A DNA stretch of 64,000 nt. Source: G963422595 sp963422595 (GTDB taxonomy: Bacteria > Pseudomonadota > Gammaproteobacteria > UBA4575). Each line of letters starts with the position of its first letter. Within the stretch, counting starts at the first letter, position 1. Made by a program: the position numbers and the translations under genes. The DNA lies in assembly GCA_963422595.1 (NCBI GenBank), contig OY730298.1:744001-808000 (forward strand), written 5' to 3'. Positions 35,660 through 44,080 of the stretch are shown in pieces. The notes beneath the pieces are model-generated. The model searched no databases. It worked only from the letters and a program-made list of their open reading frames with translations, and was not told the DNA's origin.

Positions 35660-37975
35660 ATGACCGCTGAATATATTGCGCACGTAAAGCAGCACCAAAA
35701 TAGCGAGTGGGAGGTGCACCCGCTTGAACAACACCTGTGTAAAGTCGCTGATTTAGCTAACGAATTCGGTGCCAGCTTTCACAGTTCGGAATGGGCGCGG
35801 CTGGCAGGTCTGTGGCATGACCTGGGCAAATACCGCCCGGCTTTCCAAAAGCACATCAGGAAGAGTTCCGGCTACGACCCAAATGCCAGTATCAGCAGCG
35901 AAAAAGATCCGAAGAAAAACCATGCCTCCACTGGTGCCATCTACGCAGTGGACTATATGAAAAAACAAGGGTGCGAAGCCTTTGGCCGCGCATTGGCCTA
36001 TATGATCGCCGGGCACCACACGGGCTTGCCCGATTATGCGAAATCTGACGCCAAAGGGCGGGCTTTAGATGACACTCTGACGCGAGATAAAGATTTTTTA
36101 CCGGAAGCATTGTCCGAGCAAATCCCGGCAAAAGTATTAGCAGGCTGCGTACCGAAAACGAAACTTCCTATGGATACGTGGGACGATCTTCACTGTTGGA
36201 TTCGCATGGGTTTCTCGGCTTTAGTTGATGCTGATTTTCTCGATACTGAGCAATTCATGCAGCCGGGCAAGGCGGCGCAACGCGAAGCAAATTACCCGGA
36301 TATACCCGCCCTGTTGAGGTGCTTTGAGGCTTATATGCGAAAGATGACGGGAGCGTTGGATGCGCAGGCCAAAACAAGTGAGGTAAATCAATTGCGCGCT
36401 GAAGTACTACAACAAACACGCGATAAAGCCAAAAGCAGACCGGGTATTTACACCCTGACCGTGCCCACTGGCGGCGGCAAAACCCTGAGCAGTCTGGCAT
36501 TTGCCCTGAAGCACGCCTGTGTACACAACAAGCAACGCATTATCTACGCCATTCCTTATACCAGCATCATTGAGCAGACCGCAAACACCTTCAGGAAGGT
36601 GTTTGCCAACTGTGGCGACGTTGTGCTGGAGCATCACAGCAATGTTGAGCCAGAAGAAAACAGGGAGATAACAACTACTCGGCTGGCGGCAGAAAACTGG
36701 CACATTCCTGTTATTGTTACCACCACGGTACAACTATTCGAATCCTTGTTTGCAGCCAGGCCATCTCGCTGCCGCAAGCTGCACAATCTGGTCAACAGCG
36801 TCATCGTGCTGGATGAAACCCAGTTATTGCCACCCGGCAACCTTGAACCCATCCGTCACCTGATAAAGCTGCTCGCTAAACACTATGGCGTAACTTTTTT
36901 GTTGACTACAGCGACGCCAACGCCGTCCACTGGTGTTAAAGATGCGTTTGGAAAAGTCCTGCTCGCCGGTTTTGAAGCGACCGAAGTCATTGCGCAGCCG
37001 GCGCATTATTTTCAGCAGTTGCAGCGCGTTACCTATACCCTGCCTGCCGATTTTCATTCGCCGCAAAGCTGGGAGGAAATCGCGAAACAGGTTCAGCAGC
37101 ATTCCAGCGTTCTTGTCGTTGTGAACAAACGCGATGACGCGCGCCAACTGTTTGTCGCGATGGGGAAGAATGATGGCACGCTGTTTCACTTATCCGCGTT
37201 GATGTGTCCGATACATCGAAAACGCCTGATTGACAAGATCAAAAAACGACTCACGCAGGGTCAACCGACCCGGGTGGTAAGTACGCAGTTGGTTGAAGCG
37301 GGCGTGGATTTTGATTTCCCAGTGGTGTTTCGTGCCGCCGCGGGCCTCGATTCCATCATCCAGGCTGGTGGCCGCTGCAACCGTGAAGGTAAGCTCAAGG
37401 ATGCCAACGGCAAACCAATGTTGGGGCAGGTAATCGTCTTCGTGCCACCGACGCCACCCCCCGAAGGGTTCCTGACCAAGGCATTTGAAACCACCGCTTC
37501 TTTTTTGAAAGGCGAGCATGAAGCCATCGATACCCCACAGTTGATCCATCGTTATTTTGAACATCTGCACGCAAAATTATCGAAATTTGATAACAACCAG
37601 GTTTTGTCGTTGTTACAACAGGACGCCAGTGATATTAATATCCAGTTTCGCACTGCTGCACAAAGCTTTCAGATGATTGAACAGGGTCAAACCTTTACCG
37701 TTTTTATGGACTATGGTGAAAATAAGGAAGAGGAGAAACAGGTAAAAACCTGGTTGGGAAAGCTGGCTGGCGGCCAGGTGGACCGCTGGTTGATTCGCAG
37801 GTTGCAGCCTTATTCAATCAGCCTTTATCATTATCAAAAACAAGCGCTTCTCAATGCCAATGCGATCGAAGAAACGGAATCCGGGTATTATATTATTGCC
37901 GGTCCGGGAGTTTACGATGAGCGGTTGGGGTTTATCGGAGATGAATGTGCAATCAATGATGGTATGACGTTTTGA
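35660..37975 (+). CDS. cas3: CRISPR-associated nuclease/helicase Cas3, subtype I-C
   Basis: Degrades the target DNA once Cascade has bound it. It has 771 residues. The N-terminal HD nuclease has LAGLWHDLGKYRPAF (HD at residues 53-54), NHASTGAIYAVDYM and MIAGHHTGLPDY. The helicase part shows Walker A TVPTGGGKTLSSLAFALK (about 265-282), IVLDETQLLPP (about 381-391), TTATPTPSTG, and the arginine-finger motif IQAGGRCNREGK (about 567). The length and gene order cas3-cas5-cas8c-cas7 are typical of I-C. All nuclease and ATPase motifs are intact. Confidence 0.97.
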   Translation: MTAEYIAHVKQHQNSEWEVHPLEQHLCKVADLANEFGASFHSSEWARLAGLWHDLGKYRPAFQKHIRKSSGYDPNASISSEKDPKKNHASTGAIYAVDYMKKQGCEAFGRALAYMIAGHHTGLPDYAKSDAKGRALDDTLTRDKDFLPEALSEQIPAKVLAGCVPKTKLPMDTWDDLHCWIRMGFSALVDADFLDTEQFMQPGKAAQREANYPDIPALLRCFEAYMRKMTGALDAQAKTSEVNQLRAEVLQQTRDKAKSRPGIYTLTVPTGGGKTLSSLAFALKHACVHNKQRIIYAIPYTSIIEQTANTFRKVFANCGDVVLEHHSNVEPEENREITTTRLAAENWHIPVIVTTTVQLFESLFAARPSRCRKLHNLVNSVIVLDETQLLPPGNLEPIRHLIKLLAKHYGVTFLLTTATPTPSTGVKDAFGKVLLAGFEATEVIAQPAHYFQQLQRVTYTLPADFHSPQSWEEIAKQVQQHSSVLVVVNKRDDARQLFVAMGKNDGTLFHLSALMCPIHRKRLIDKIKKRLTQGQPTRVVSTQLVEAGVDFDFPVVFRAAAGLDSIIQAGGRCNREGKLKDANGKPMLGQVIVFVPPTPPPEGFLTKAFETTASFLKGEHEAIDTPQLIHRYFEHLHAKLSKFDNNQVLSLLQQDASDINIQFRTAAQSFQMIEQGQTFTVFMDYGENKEEEKQVKTWLGKLAGGQVDRWLIRRLQPYSISLYHYQKQALLNANAIEETESGYYIIAGPGVYDERLGFIGDECAINDGMTF

Positions 37976-38009
37976 ATATCACAACCTACTGTATCAGGAG
38001 AGATGATTG

Positions 38010-38699
38010 ATGCCCAGTCAGGAAAGTTTTTGTCTTGAGGTCAGCGGCGATTTTGCCTGCTTCACCCGGCCAGAGATGAAAGTGGAGCGCGTTTCCTACG
38101 ATGTAATCACCCCGTCGGCGGCGCGGGCTGTCTTTGAAGCCATACTATGGAAGCCTGCCATACGCTGGCAGATTGATACGATTGAAGTCCTGAAGCCCAT
38201 CCGCTGGATCAATATTCGCCGTAATGAAGTTTCCGAGCGTGCGAGCAAAGGAAAAAAACAGATATTCATTGAAGACAAGCGACAACAGCGCGCCGGCTTG
38301 TTTCTGCGCGATGTGGCGTATCGGCTACATGCCCGTTTCAACCTGCAAGACGACAGCAAGCACACCCATCATTACCCCGAACTGCATTGCGAAGACGTTG
38401 GTAGCGAAAACTCCTACCCGAAATTTGCGGAAATGTTCAAGCGCCGTGCCCGTAAAGGACAATGCTTTAATCAACCCTACCTGGGTACCCGCGAATTCTC
38501 GGCTGGTTTTCGCTTCATAGATCCCGAGCAATTAGCACAGGAACCGCCGCCTGTCGATGAAAACCGTGATCTGGGATGGATGCTCTATGATCTTGACTTT
38601 AGCGACCTTAAAAATCCGGCACCCATGTTTTTCCAGGCGAAACTGGAACGGGGGATAGTCACGGTTCCGGCCTGCGATAGTGAGGAGGTGCGGCGATGA
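38010..38699 (+). CDS. cas5c: Cas5c/Cas5d, pre-crRNA processing endonuclease
   Basis: In type I-C, which lacks Cas6, Cas5 cuts the repeat RNA and stays bound to the 5' handle within Cascade. It has 229 residues from ATG 38010; AGGAGA at 37997-38002 supports this start over a TTG one codon earlier. The N-terminal CLEVSGDFACFTRPEMKVER and SYDVITPSAARAVFEAILW are family hallmarks, as is TREFSAGFRFIDPEQ. Its stop overlaps the cas8c start (ATGA). Confidence 0.95.
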   Translation: MPSQESFCLEVSGDFACFTRPEMKVERVSYDVITPSAARAVFEAILWKPAIRWQIDTIEVLKPIRWINIRRNEVSERASKGKKQIFIEDKRQQRAGLFLRDVAYRLHARFNLQDDSKHTHHYPELHCEDVGSENSYPKFAEMFKRRARKGQCFNQPYLGTREFSAGFRFIDPEQLAQEPPPVDENRDLGWMLYDLDFSDLKNPAPMFFQAKLERGIVTVPACDSEEVRR

Positions 38700-40444
38700 T
38701 CCTGCAAGCACTGAATCAATATTACGAGCGCATGGCAACGGCGCATCCGGGTGCATTGTCCGAATTCGGCTTTGAACGCAAACCGATCCCGGTGATCATC
38801 GAATTAACCGATCAGGGCAGCATCCACCAGATCAATATTGAAAAGGACAGGGACTCAACCAAGCGTTACATTCTACCCAAGGCAGTTAAAAAGACCTCCG
38901 GTATTGCCGCCAATTTCTTTTGGGATAACGCTGAATATGCGCTGGGCCTGACCAGACCCGGCGGAAAAACAGATCGGGTTGACCGGCAGCATCAGGAATT
39001 TGCTCGCCGCATTCGTGAACTTGATGTTATTGACACGGGGCTTGATGCGTTGAAGGTTTTCCTGGATACACCGGGTTCAGCACGACTACAGCAGCGCCCG
39101 GACTTCGATACCGATTTTTTTCAAACCAATCCCAATGTCAGTTTCAAACTGACCAGCGACACCTGCCTGATTTGTGAACGGCCAGCGATACGGCAAGCCA
39201 TTCAATCCACCATGGAGACAAATCAAACGACAACGGGATTGTGTTTGATTACGGGTGACAGCACACCACTAGAACGCCTGCATCCGGCCATTAAAGGGGT
39301 TCGGCACGCTCAAAGTTCAGGAGCCAAAATCATCTCGTTTAATCTTCCTGCCTTCACCTTTTTCAATAAAAAACAGGGGGATAATGCACCGGTTGGTAGT
39401 CGAGCTGCATTTAATTACACCGAATCGCTGAATCATCTGCTGCGCAAAGGCTCGCGACAGCGTACCCAGATTGGCGACGCCTCTACGGTCTTTTGGAGCG
39501 AGAAAGGTATTGTAAAAATTGAAAACGCCTTTCATACCCTGATGGCAATGCCGGAAAAAGCGGCGGATGACCCAAACAGAAATGCAGCAAAGATTAAGGC
39601 GGCTTTACAGGCCTTCGACACGGGCAGCCGTATTCCTGAAAAGGATAACCAGCGTTTTTTTGTTCTGGGACTGTCGCCCAATGCTTCCAGAATTGCCATC
39701 CGCTTCTGGAAAGTTTCCACCATCAAGCAGATATCCGCGAATATCTGCCGGCATTTTGAGGACATCCGTATCTGCCATCCAGCGAAAGAATACGCCGAGA
39801 TACCACTGCCGCGCCTGCTCTCGCACCTGTGCCTGAAATATAAACTCCGCAACCTGCCACCAAACCTGTCAGGTGAAGTGGTGCGCAGCATTCTGAATAA
39901 CAGCCCATATCCCTATACCTTGCTTGCCGCGGCGGTACGGCGCAACAAGGCCGAGCAGAAAGTCAGTTTCCCGCGGGCCGCCATCATCAAGGCTTGCCTG
40001 AACCGACAAATTCGTCAATCTCGTTTAACCATGCAGGAATTCACTATGCCATTAGATCTATCCAATACCGAAATCCCCTACCTTCTTGGCAGATGGTTTG
40101 CCAGCCTTGAAAAAATTCAGGAGGAAGCCAATCCCGGCATTAACGCCACGATTAAAGACCGATACTACGGAGCGATAAGCAGTAACCCCGTCAGTGTTTT
40201 CGGTATTTTGGACCGGCTCAAAAACCATCATTTGAAGAAACTTGAAACCGGCCGCCGTATCAACAAGGAACGATTGCTTGGACAAATAATTGATCAATTG
40301 CCCGCGCGATTACCCAATCACTTTTCCTTGCAGGATCAGGGCTGCTTCGCGATTGGCTATTATCATCAGCGGCAGGATTTTTTTAAACCTAAAGATAAAC
40401 AGCCTACTCAATCTTCTAACCCTGAACCAGGAGCAAAATCATGA
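38696..40444 (+). CDS. cas8c: Cas8c/Csd1, large subunit of type I-C Cascade
   Basis: The large Cascade subunit that recognises the PAM and recruits Cas3. It has 582 residues, within the Csd1 range. It begins MILQALNQYYERMATAHPGA and contains a Cys-containing segment CLICERPAIRQAIQ near residue 160, then GSRAAFNYTESLNHLL and STVFWSEKG. The C-terminal half is helical with NHHLKKLETGRRINKERLLG. GAGGAGGTG before the start is a strong ribosome site, and it is coupled by overlap to both cas5c and cas7c. Confidence 0.95.
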   Translation: MILQALNQYYERMATAHPGALSEFGFERKPIPVIIELTDQGSIHQINIEKDRDSTKRYILPKAVKKTSGIAANFFWDNAEYALGLTRPGGKTDRVDRQHQEFARRIRELDVIDTGLDALKVFLDTPGSARLQQRPDFDTDFFQTNPNVSFKLTSDTCLICERPAIRQAIQSTMETNQTTTGLCLITGDSTPLERLHPAIKGVRHAQSSGAKIISFNLPAFTFFNKKQGDNAPVGSRAAFNYTESLNHLLRKGSRQRTQIGDASTVFWSEKGIVKIENAFHTLMAMPEKAADDPNRNAAKIKAALQAFDTGSRIPEKDNQRFFVLGLSPNASRIAIRFWKVSTIKQISANICRHFEDIRICHPAKEYAEIPLPRLLSHLCLKYKLRNLPPNLSGEVVRSILNNSPYPYTLLAAAVRRNKAEQKVSFPRAAIIKACLNRQIRQSRLTMQEFTMPLDLSNTEIPYLLGRWFASLEKIQEEANPGINATIKDRYYGAISSNPVSVFGILDRLKNHHLKKLETGRRINKERLLGQIIDQLPARLPNHFSLQDQGCFAIGYYHQRQDFFKPKDKQPTQSSNPEPGAKS

Positions 40445-41289
40445 GTATTAATAATCGTTACGACTTCGTCTATTTGTTTGACGTGAAAGACGGCAACCCC
40501 AACGGCGACCCCGATGCCGGCAATATGCCGCGGGTTGACCCGGAAACGGGGCACGGCCTGATTACCGATGTGTGCTTAAAACGCAAAGTACGGAATTTTG
40601 TTGAAATCACTCAGCAGGATAATTCGCGCTATCAAATCTTTATTAAGGAAAAGGCAGTTCTCAACCAATTGATTGATGAAGCACATGAGCAAGAGGAAGT
40701 GAAAGCCAAAGAAAAAGGCGAGAAAACAGCCGCAGCCCGTGCCTGGATGTGTCAGAAATATTTTGACATCCGCAGTTTCGGAGCGGTTATGAGCACTGGA
40801 AAAAATGCCGGACAGGTTCGCGGCCCGATTCAGCTCACATTTTCCCGTTCAGCCGGGCCGATTTTTTCACAGGAACATTCCATCACCCGTATGGCTGTCG
40901 CCACGGAAAAAGAAGCAGAAAAACAATCCGGCGACAACCGTACCATGGGCCGCAAGGCCACCGTTCCCTATGGCCTGTATCGCTGTCACGGCTTTATCTC
41001 CGCCCACCTGGCCGCGCAAACCGGGTTCAGCGAAGATGACCTGGAATTATTTTGGCAAGCACTAGAAAACATGTTCGACCACGACCGATCAGCGGCTCGT
41101 GGTGAAATGACCGCGCGCGGTCTGTATATATTCAAACACAGTAGCAAGTTAGGCAATGCGCCTGCACACAGCCTTTTTGAAAAGATTTCCGTTACCCTAA
41201 AAAACGACTCTAAACCGCCCAGGATGTTTAGTGATTATCAGATCTCGGCAGATAGAGAAAATATTCCCCAAGGGGTGGAACTTAATTAA
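40441..41289 (+). CDS. cas7c: Cas7c/Csd2, backbone subunit of type I-C Cascade
   Basis: Forms the helical filament that holds the crRNA spacer. It has 282 residues. The start NRYDFVYLFDVKDGNPNGDP with MPRVDPETGHGLITDVCLKR is the Csd2 signature. FGAVMSTGKNAGQVRGPIQL and SITRMAVAT follow. The first base of the ATG overlaps the cas8c stop. The 3' end is followed by 100 bp without a gene and then by the embedded antitoxin gene, not directly by cas4 as in the usual order. Confidence 0.96.
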   Translation: MSINNRYDFVYLFDVKDGNPNGDPDAGNMPRVDPETGHGLITDVCLKRKVRNFVEITQQDNSRYQIFIKEKAVLNQLIDEAHEQEEVKAKEKGEKTAAARAWMCQKYFDIRSFGAVMSTGKNAGQVRGPIQLTFSRSAGPIFSQEHSITRMAVATEKEAEKQSGDNRTMGRKATVPYGLYRCHGFISAHLAAQTGFSEDDLELFWQALENMFDHDRSAARGEMTARGLYIFKHSSKLGNAPAHSLFEKISVTLKNDSKPPRMFSDYQISADRENIPQGVELN

Positions 41290-41342
41290 GCGGATTGGAT
41301 AGATCATTGTCGGCATATATTTTACCTTTATGGCGTAATGTG

Positions 41343-41356
41343 ACACTATAAGGTGT
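41343..41356 (+). promoter_or_regulatory. Putative promoter/operator of the embedded antitoxin gene
   Basis: ACAC-TATAAG-GTGT: a 4-bp inverted repeat frames a good -10-like hexamer 37 bp before the antitoxin start. Ribbon-helix-helix antitoxins usually repress their own promoter through such short palindromes, so an autoregulated promoter is plausible. It may also feed cas4-cas1-cas2. No convincing -35 box was found. Confidence 0.4.
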
Positions 41357-41392
41357 AACGTGGTTTTTATTTGTATTGGTCGGAAACAAACT

Positions 41393-41692
41393 ATGAGCGT
41401 GACCAAGATTAGGCTGCAACCGGATATTGGGGACCCATTGGAGAAGCTGTCTAAAAAGCTAGACAGGAGCAAAAACTACCTGATTAACCAAGCTATAAAA
41501 GAATATATTGGCTGTCAGATAATGGAAGATATCTGCTGCTGGGCGGATACTCTGGTTGCTCTTAAGTCCGTCCAAATGGGTAAAACGGTATCAGGGGATC
41601 AGGCTTTGTCATGGCTGGAAAGCCGGGGCACAGATAGAGAGCTATCACAGCCAAAGAAATGGTGCATATCGAATTCCCCCCGGAATCATTAA
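41393..41692 (+). CDS. Ribbon-helix-helix (CopG/ParD-like) antitoxin
   Basis: A 99-residue protein from ATG 41393. SVTKIRLQPDIGDPLEKLSK forms the N-terminal beta strand and first helix, and LDRSKNYLINQAIKEYI the second helix, of a ribbon-helix-helix DNA-binding domain. The C-terminal part with MGKTVSGDQALSWLES resembles toxin-binding tails of ParD/RelB-type antitoxins. The last ~12 residues look like read-through into the start of the toxin gene: the natural end is probably near codon 88, just before the toxin ATG at 41659. It lies between cas7c and cas4. Confidence 0.85.
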   Translation: MSVTKIRLQPDIGDPLEKLSKKLDRSKNYLINQAIKEYIGCQIMEDICCWADTLVALKSVQMGKTVSGDQALSWLESRGTDRELSQPKKWCISNSPRNH

Positions 41693-41972
41693 ACGATCTA
41701 GAGCGTTTACGACAATTTTTAGTAGATGCCGGTACACCTTATGCAAAAAGGATGGTATCTGATATCATGCAAGGATTGCAGAAATTACAGCTATTTCCCC
41801 GCCTTGGGCTGCCTGTAGCGAGCACTTGATCCGAACTGTCTTGTGTAACTGGTATACTGGCCGATATTGCGTACGGCATCTGATTGCTCAAAATATCATT
41901 TATATCCTAAGGATATGGCATGGAAAGGAGGATGAGCGAAATCACTCACCTGATTTTTTACCCTCTGAATAA
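41659..41972 (+). pseudogene. ParE/RelE-family toxin, frameshifted
   Basis: From ATG 41659 the frame reads MVHIEFPPESLNDLERLRQF and KLQLFPRLGLPVAST, ending at TGA 41827-41829. The remaining family sequence continues in the next frame from about 41820: EHLIRTVLCNWYTGRYCVRH and IIYILRIWHGKED, ending at TAA 41970. The LFPRLG and YILRIWHGKED motifs are strongly typical of ParE-like gyrase/ribosome toxins. One frameshift therefore splits the toxin, so it is probably inactive while its antitoxin is intact. It ends nine bases before cas4. Confidence 0.85.
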
Positions 41973-41981
41973 CCAAAGGTC

Positions 41982-42596
41982 ATGGATGATACAATCCCCA
42001 TTTCTGCCTTACAGCACTATGCATTTTGCCCACGCCAATGCGCGTATATTCATATTGAGCAACTCTGGCAGGATAATTTTCTAACTGCCAAGGGCAGCCA
42101 ACTACATGCGCGCGTACACAGTCATGAAGCGGAGCAACGCGGCGCATTGAGGACAGAGCGCGGTGCTCAGGTTTGTTCCAGGCGATATGGGCTTACAGGT
42201 AAACTGGATTTGCTTGAAATCAGGACAAACCCCTTACAACTTACGCCAGTCGAATACAAACGTGGTAAACCCAAGCCCAGTAATTGCGACCGTATTCAAT
42301 TATGTGCGCAAGTGCTTTGCCTTGAAGAGATGCGCAACGTCACCATTCGTCGTGCTGCGTTATGGTATTGGCAAGTGCGAAAACGCGAATGGATAAATGT
42401 TGATGAATCGTTGCGCAGCTTAACCATAAATACCATTCATGCAGTACAAAAACTTTTGAAAAATAACCTAATTCCGAAGGCAATCTACTCACCCTCGTGC
42501 AAGGCTTGCTCTTTCTTTGACATTTGTCAACCACGCAAAACCGATCGATCGGCTCATTATGCAAGGACAATATTTGAGGATGAAGAAGTTACTTAA
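41982..42596 (+). CDS. cas4: Cas4 exonuclease, adaptation module
   Basis: Trims and orients prespacers so that new spacers carry the right PAM. It has 204 residues with four Fe-S cysteines: C16 and C20 in YAFCPRQCAYIH, and the C-terminal pair in CKACSFFDICQP. The RecB-like nuclease core is LTGKLDLLEIR with TPVEYKRGKPK and QLCAQVLCLEEM (the QhxxY-like motif). Its end overlaps the cas1 start by 17 bp. Confidence 0.95.
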   Translation: MDDTIPISALQHYAFCPRQCAYIHIEQLWQDNFLTAKGSQLHARVHSHEAEQRGALRTERGAQVCSRRYGLTGKLDLLEIRTNPLQLTPVEYKRGKPKPSNCDRIQLCAQVLCLEEMRNVTIRRAALWYWQVRKREWINVDESLRSLTINTIHAVQKLLKNNLIPKAIYSPSCKACSFFDICQPRKTDRSAHYARTIFEDEEVT

Positions 42597-43599
42597 TAAT
42601 TTATACATCACCACAAACGGCAGCTACGTCCATAAAGAGCGGGAAACCTTCGTTATTGAGCAAGAAGGTAAAAAAGTATTTCAACTCCCCTTTCACACTA
42701 TTCAGAATTTGTTTTGCTTTGGTCGCATTATGATTTCACCATTGTTGATGGCCGCCTGTGGCGAGCGAGGTATTGGTATTTCATTTTTCTCTGAATACGG
42801 AAAATTCCAGTCACGTCTCCAAGGACCACAATCTGGAAACGTTTTGTTACGCAGGGCACAGTATCGTGAGGCTGATCACTCACCACATACCTTGGCGCGA
42901 CTTTTTGTCGCAGCTAAGCTATCCAACTGCCGCAATGTTGTTATGCGGCACCAACGTAATCACGGCAGGAGCCAGCAACTTGAAAAACTGGTGAAATATC
43001 TGGGTGACAATATCAAGCGTTTACAACGATGCATTGATATTGGTCAGATGCGCGGCATAGAGGGGGATTCCGGCGCCTCTTATTTCGGATGTTTTAGTCA
43101 TTTGATTACTGCAAGCTTAAGGGAAACCTTTCCTTTTTCTGGAAGAACCAAAAGACCACCTCTCGATCGTGTCAATGTGCTGCTTTCGTTTTCCTACACT
43201 TTATTGACTCATGAAATTGCTTCAGCCCTGCAAGGCGTGGGGATTGATCCATATGTAGGTTTTTTACATACAGATCGACCAGGCAGAGTAAGCCTGGCAT
43301 TGGATATGCTTGAAGAATTTCGCGCTTGGTGGTGTGATCGATTTGCTTTGACGTTGATTAACCGAAAGCAAATTTCGGCCAAGGATTTTATTGAAGAAAG
43401 CAGTGGCGCCATTCGCTTGACGGATGAGGCACGTAAGAAGCTTCTCACTGCATGGCAGGAGCGCAAGCAAGATGAATTACAACACCCCTATACGGGTGAA
43501 AAAATTCAGGTGGGACTATTGCCTCATGTGCAAGCTATGCTACTTTCACGTTATCTACGTAAAGACATGGAAATATATACGCCATTTCTTTCACACTGA
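42580..43599 (+). CDS. cas1: Cas1 integrase, subtype I-C
   Basis: The catalytic subunit of the Cas1-Cas2 spacer integrase. It has 339 residues from ATG 42580, which gives the usual MKKLLNNLYITTNGSYVHKE start; the frame is open upstream to 42517, but that part lies inside cas4. Metal-binding residues are in RGIEGDSGASYFGCF (Glu), GFLHTDRPGRVSLALDMLEE (His and Asp/Glu). All are present, so the integrase looks functional. Confidence 0.96.
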   Translation: MKKLLNNLYITTNGSYVHKERETFVIEQEGKKVFQLPFHTIQNLFCFGRIMISPLLMAACGERGIGISFFSEYGKFQSRLQGPQSGNVLLRRAQYREADHSPHTLARLFVAAKLSNCRNVVMRHQRNHGRSQQLEKLVKYLGDNIKRLQRCIDIGQMRGIEGDSGASYFGCFSHLITASLRETFPFSGRTKRPPLDRVNVLLSFSYTLLTHEIASALQGVGIDPYVGFLHTDRPGRVSLALDMLEEFRAWWCDRFALTLINRKQISAKDFIEESSGAIRLTDEARKKLLTAWQERKQDELQHPYTGEKIQVGLLPHVQAMLLSRYLRKDMEIYTPFLSH

Positions 43600-43607
43600 G
43601 AAACTTA

Positions 43608-43901
43608 ATGTTAGTGCTAATAACATATGACGTAAATTTAACTACCGAGCAAGGTAAAAAAAGACTTAGACATATCGGTAAAACTTGCCTGGATTTTGGT
43701 GTACGAGTTCAATATTCCGTTTTTGAATGTGAAATTACACCAACGCAATGGGTAAAGCTGAAAGAAGCATTACTTGATATTTATGATCCTGACGGGGATA
43801 GCCTGCGATTTTATCATTTGGGCTCTAAATGGAAGCGTAAAGTAGAGCACTACGGCGTGAAAGAAGCACCGGACATGCTGCGCGACACTCTAATTTTATA
43901 G
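43608..43901 (+). CDS. cas2: Cas2, adaptation complex subunit
   Basis: A 97-residue ferredoxin-fold protein bridging two Cas1 dimers. MLVLITYDVNLTTEQGKKRL carries the conserved aspartate of the first strand, and GVRVQYSVFECEITPTQW forms the core. ATG 43608 is eight bases after cas1. It ends 179 bp before the array, so the leader lies directly downstream. Confidence 0.96.
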   Translation: MLVLITYDVNLTTEQGKKRLRHIGKTCLDFGVRVQYSVFECEITPTQWVKLKEALLDIYDPDGDSLRFYHLGSKWKRKVEHYGVKEAPDMLRDTLIL

Positions 43902-44080
43902 TACCGCTAATCCCACGCTCTCATAGCAAAGTGACAGGGTTAGCGCGTCGTTAAGTCTCTAATTTCTTTTACCTTTGTTCTTTGTTTAACAATTAGACCT
44001 GTTTTTTCACAGTCAAATTAAGTAGGTTAGCGCATACTTTATGTTTAATTGTTTTGACTCAATGGGTTAAAATGTAAGGC
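43902..44080 (+). promoter_or_regulatory. CRISPR leader
   Basis: An AT-rich stretch between cas2 and the first repeat. It contains the 9-bp direct repeat GGTTAGCGC at 43938-43946 and 44025-44033, and a possible promoter with TTGACT (44054-44059) followed by TTAAAAT. The last ten bases, AATGTAAGGC (44071-44080), are duplicated inside the array (see findings). The orientation of the cas genes, the repeat 3' GAAAC end and the decayed right-hand end all agree that transcription and spacer addition occur from this side. Confidence 0.75.

Noticed and set aside
35660..43901. Idea that the cas locus is a new CRISPR variant
   Set aside because: All genes and motifs fit standard subtype I-C (cas3, cas5, cas8c, cas7, cas4, cas1, cas2 and the classical I-C repeat); only the embedded toxin-antitoxin pair is unusual.
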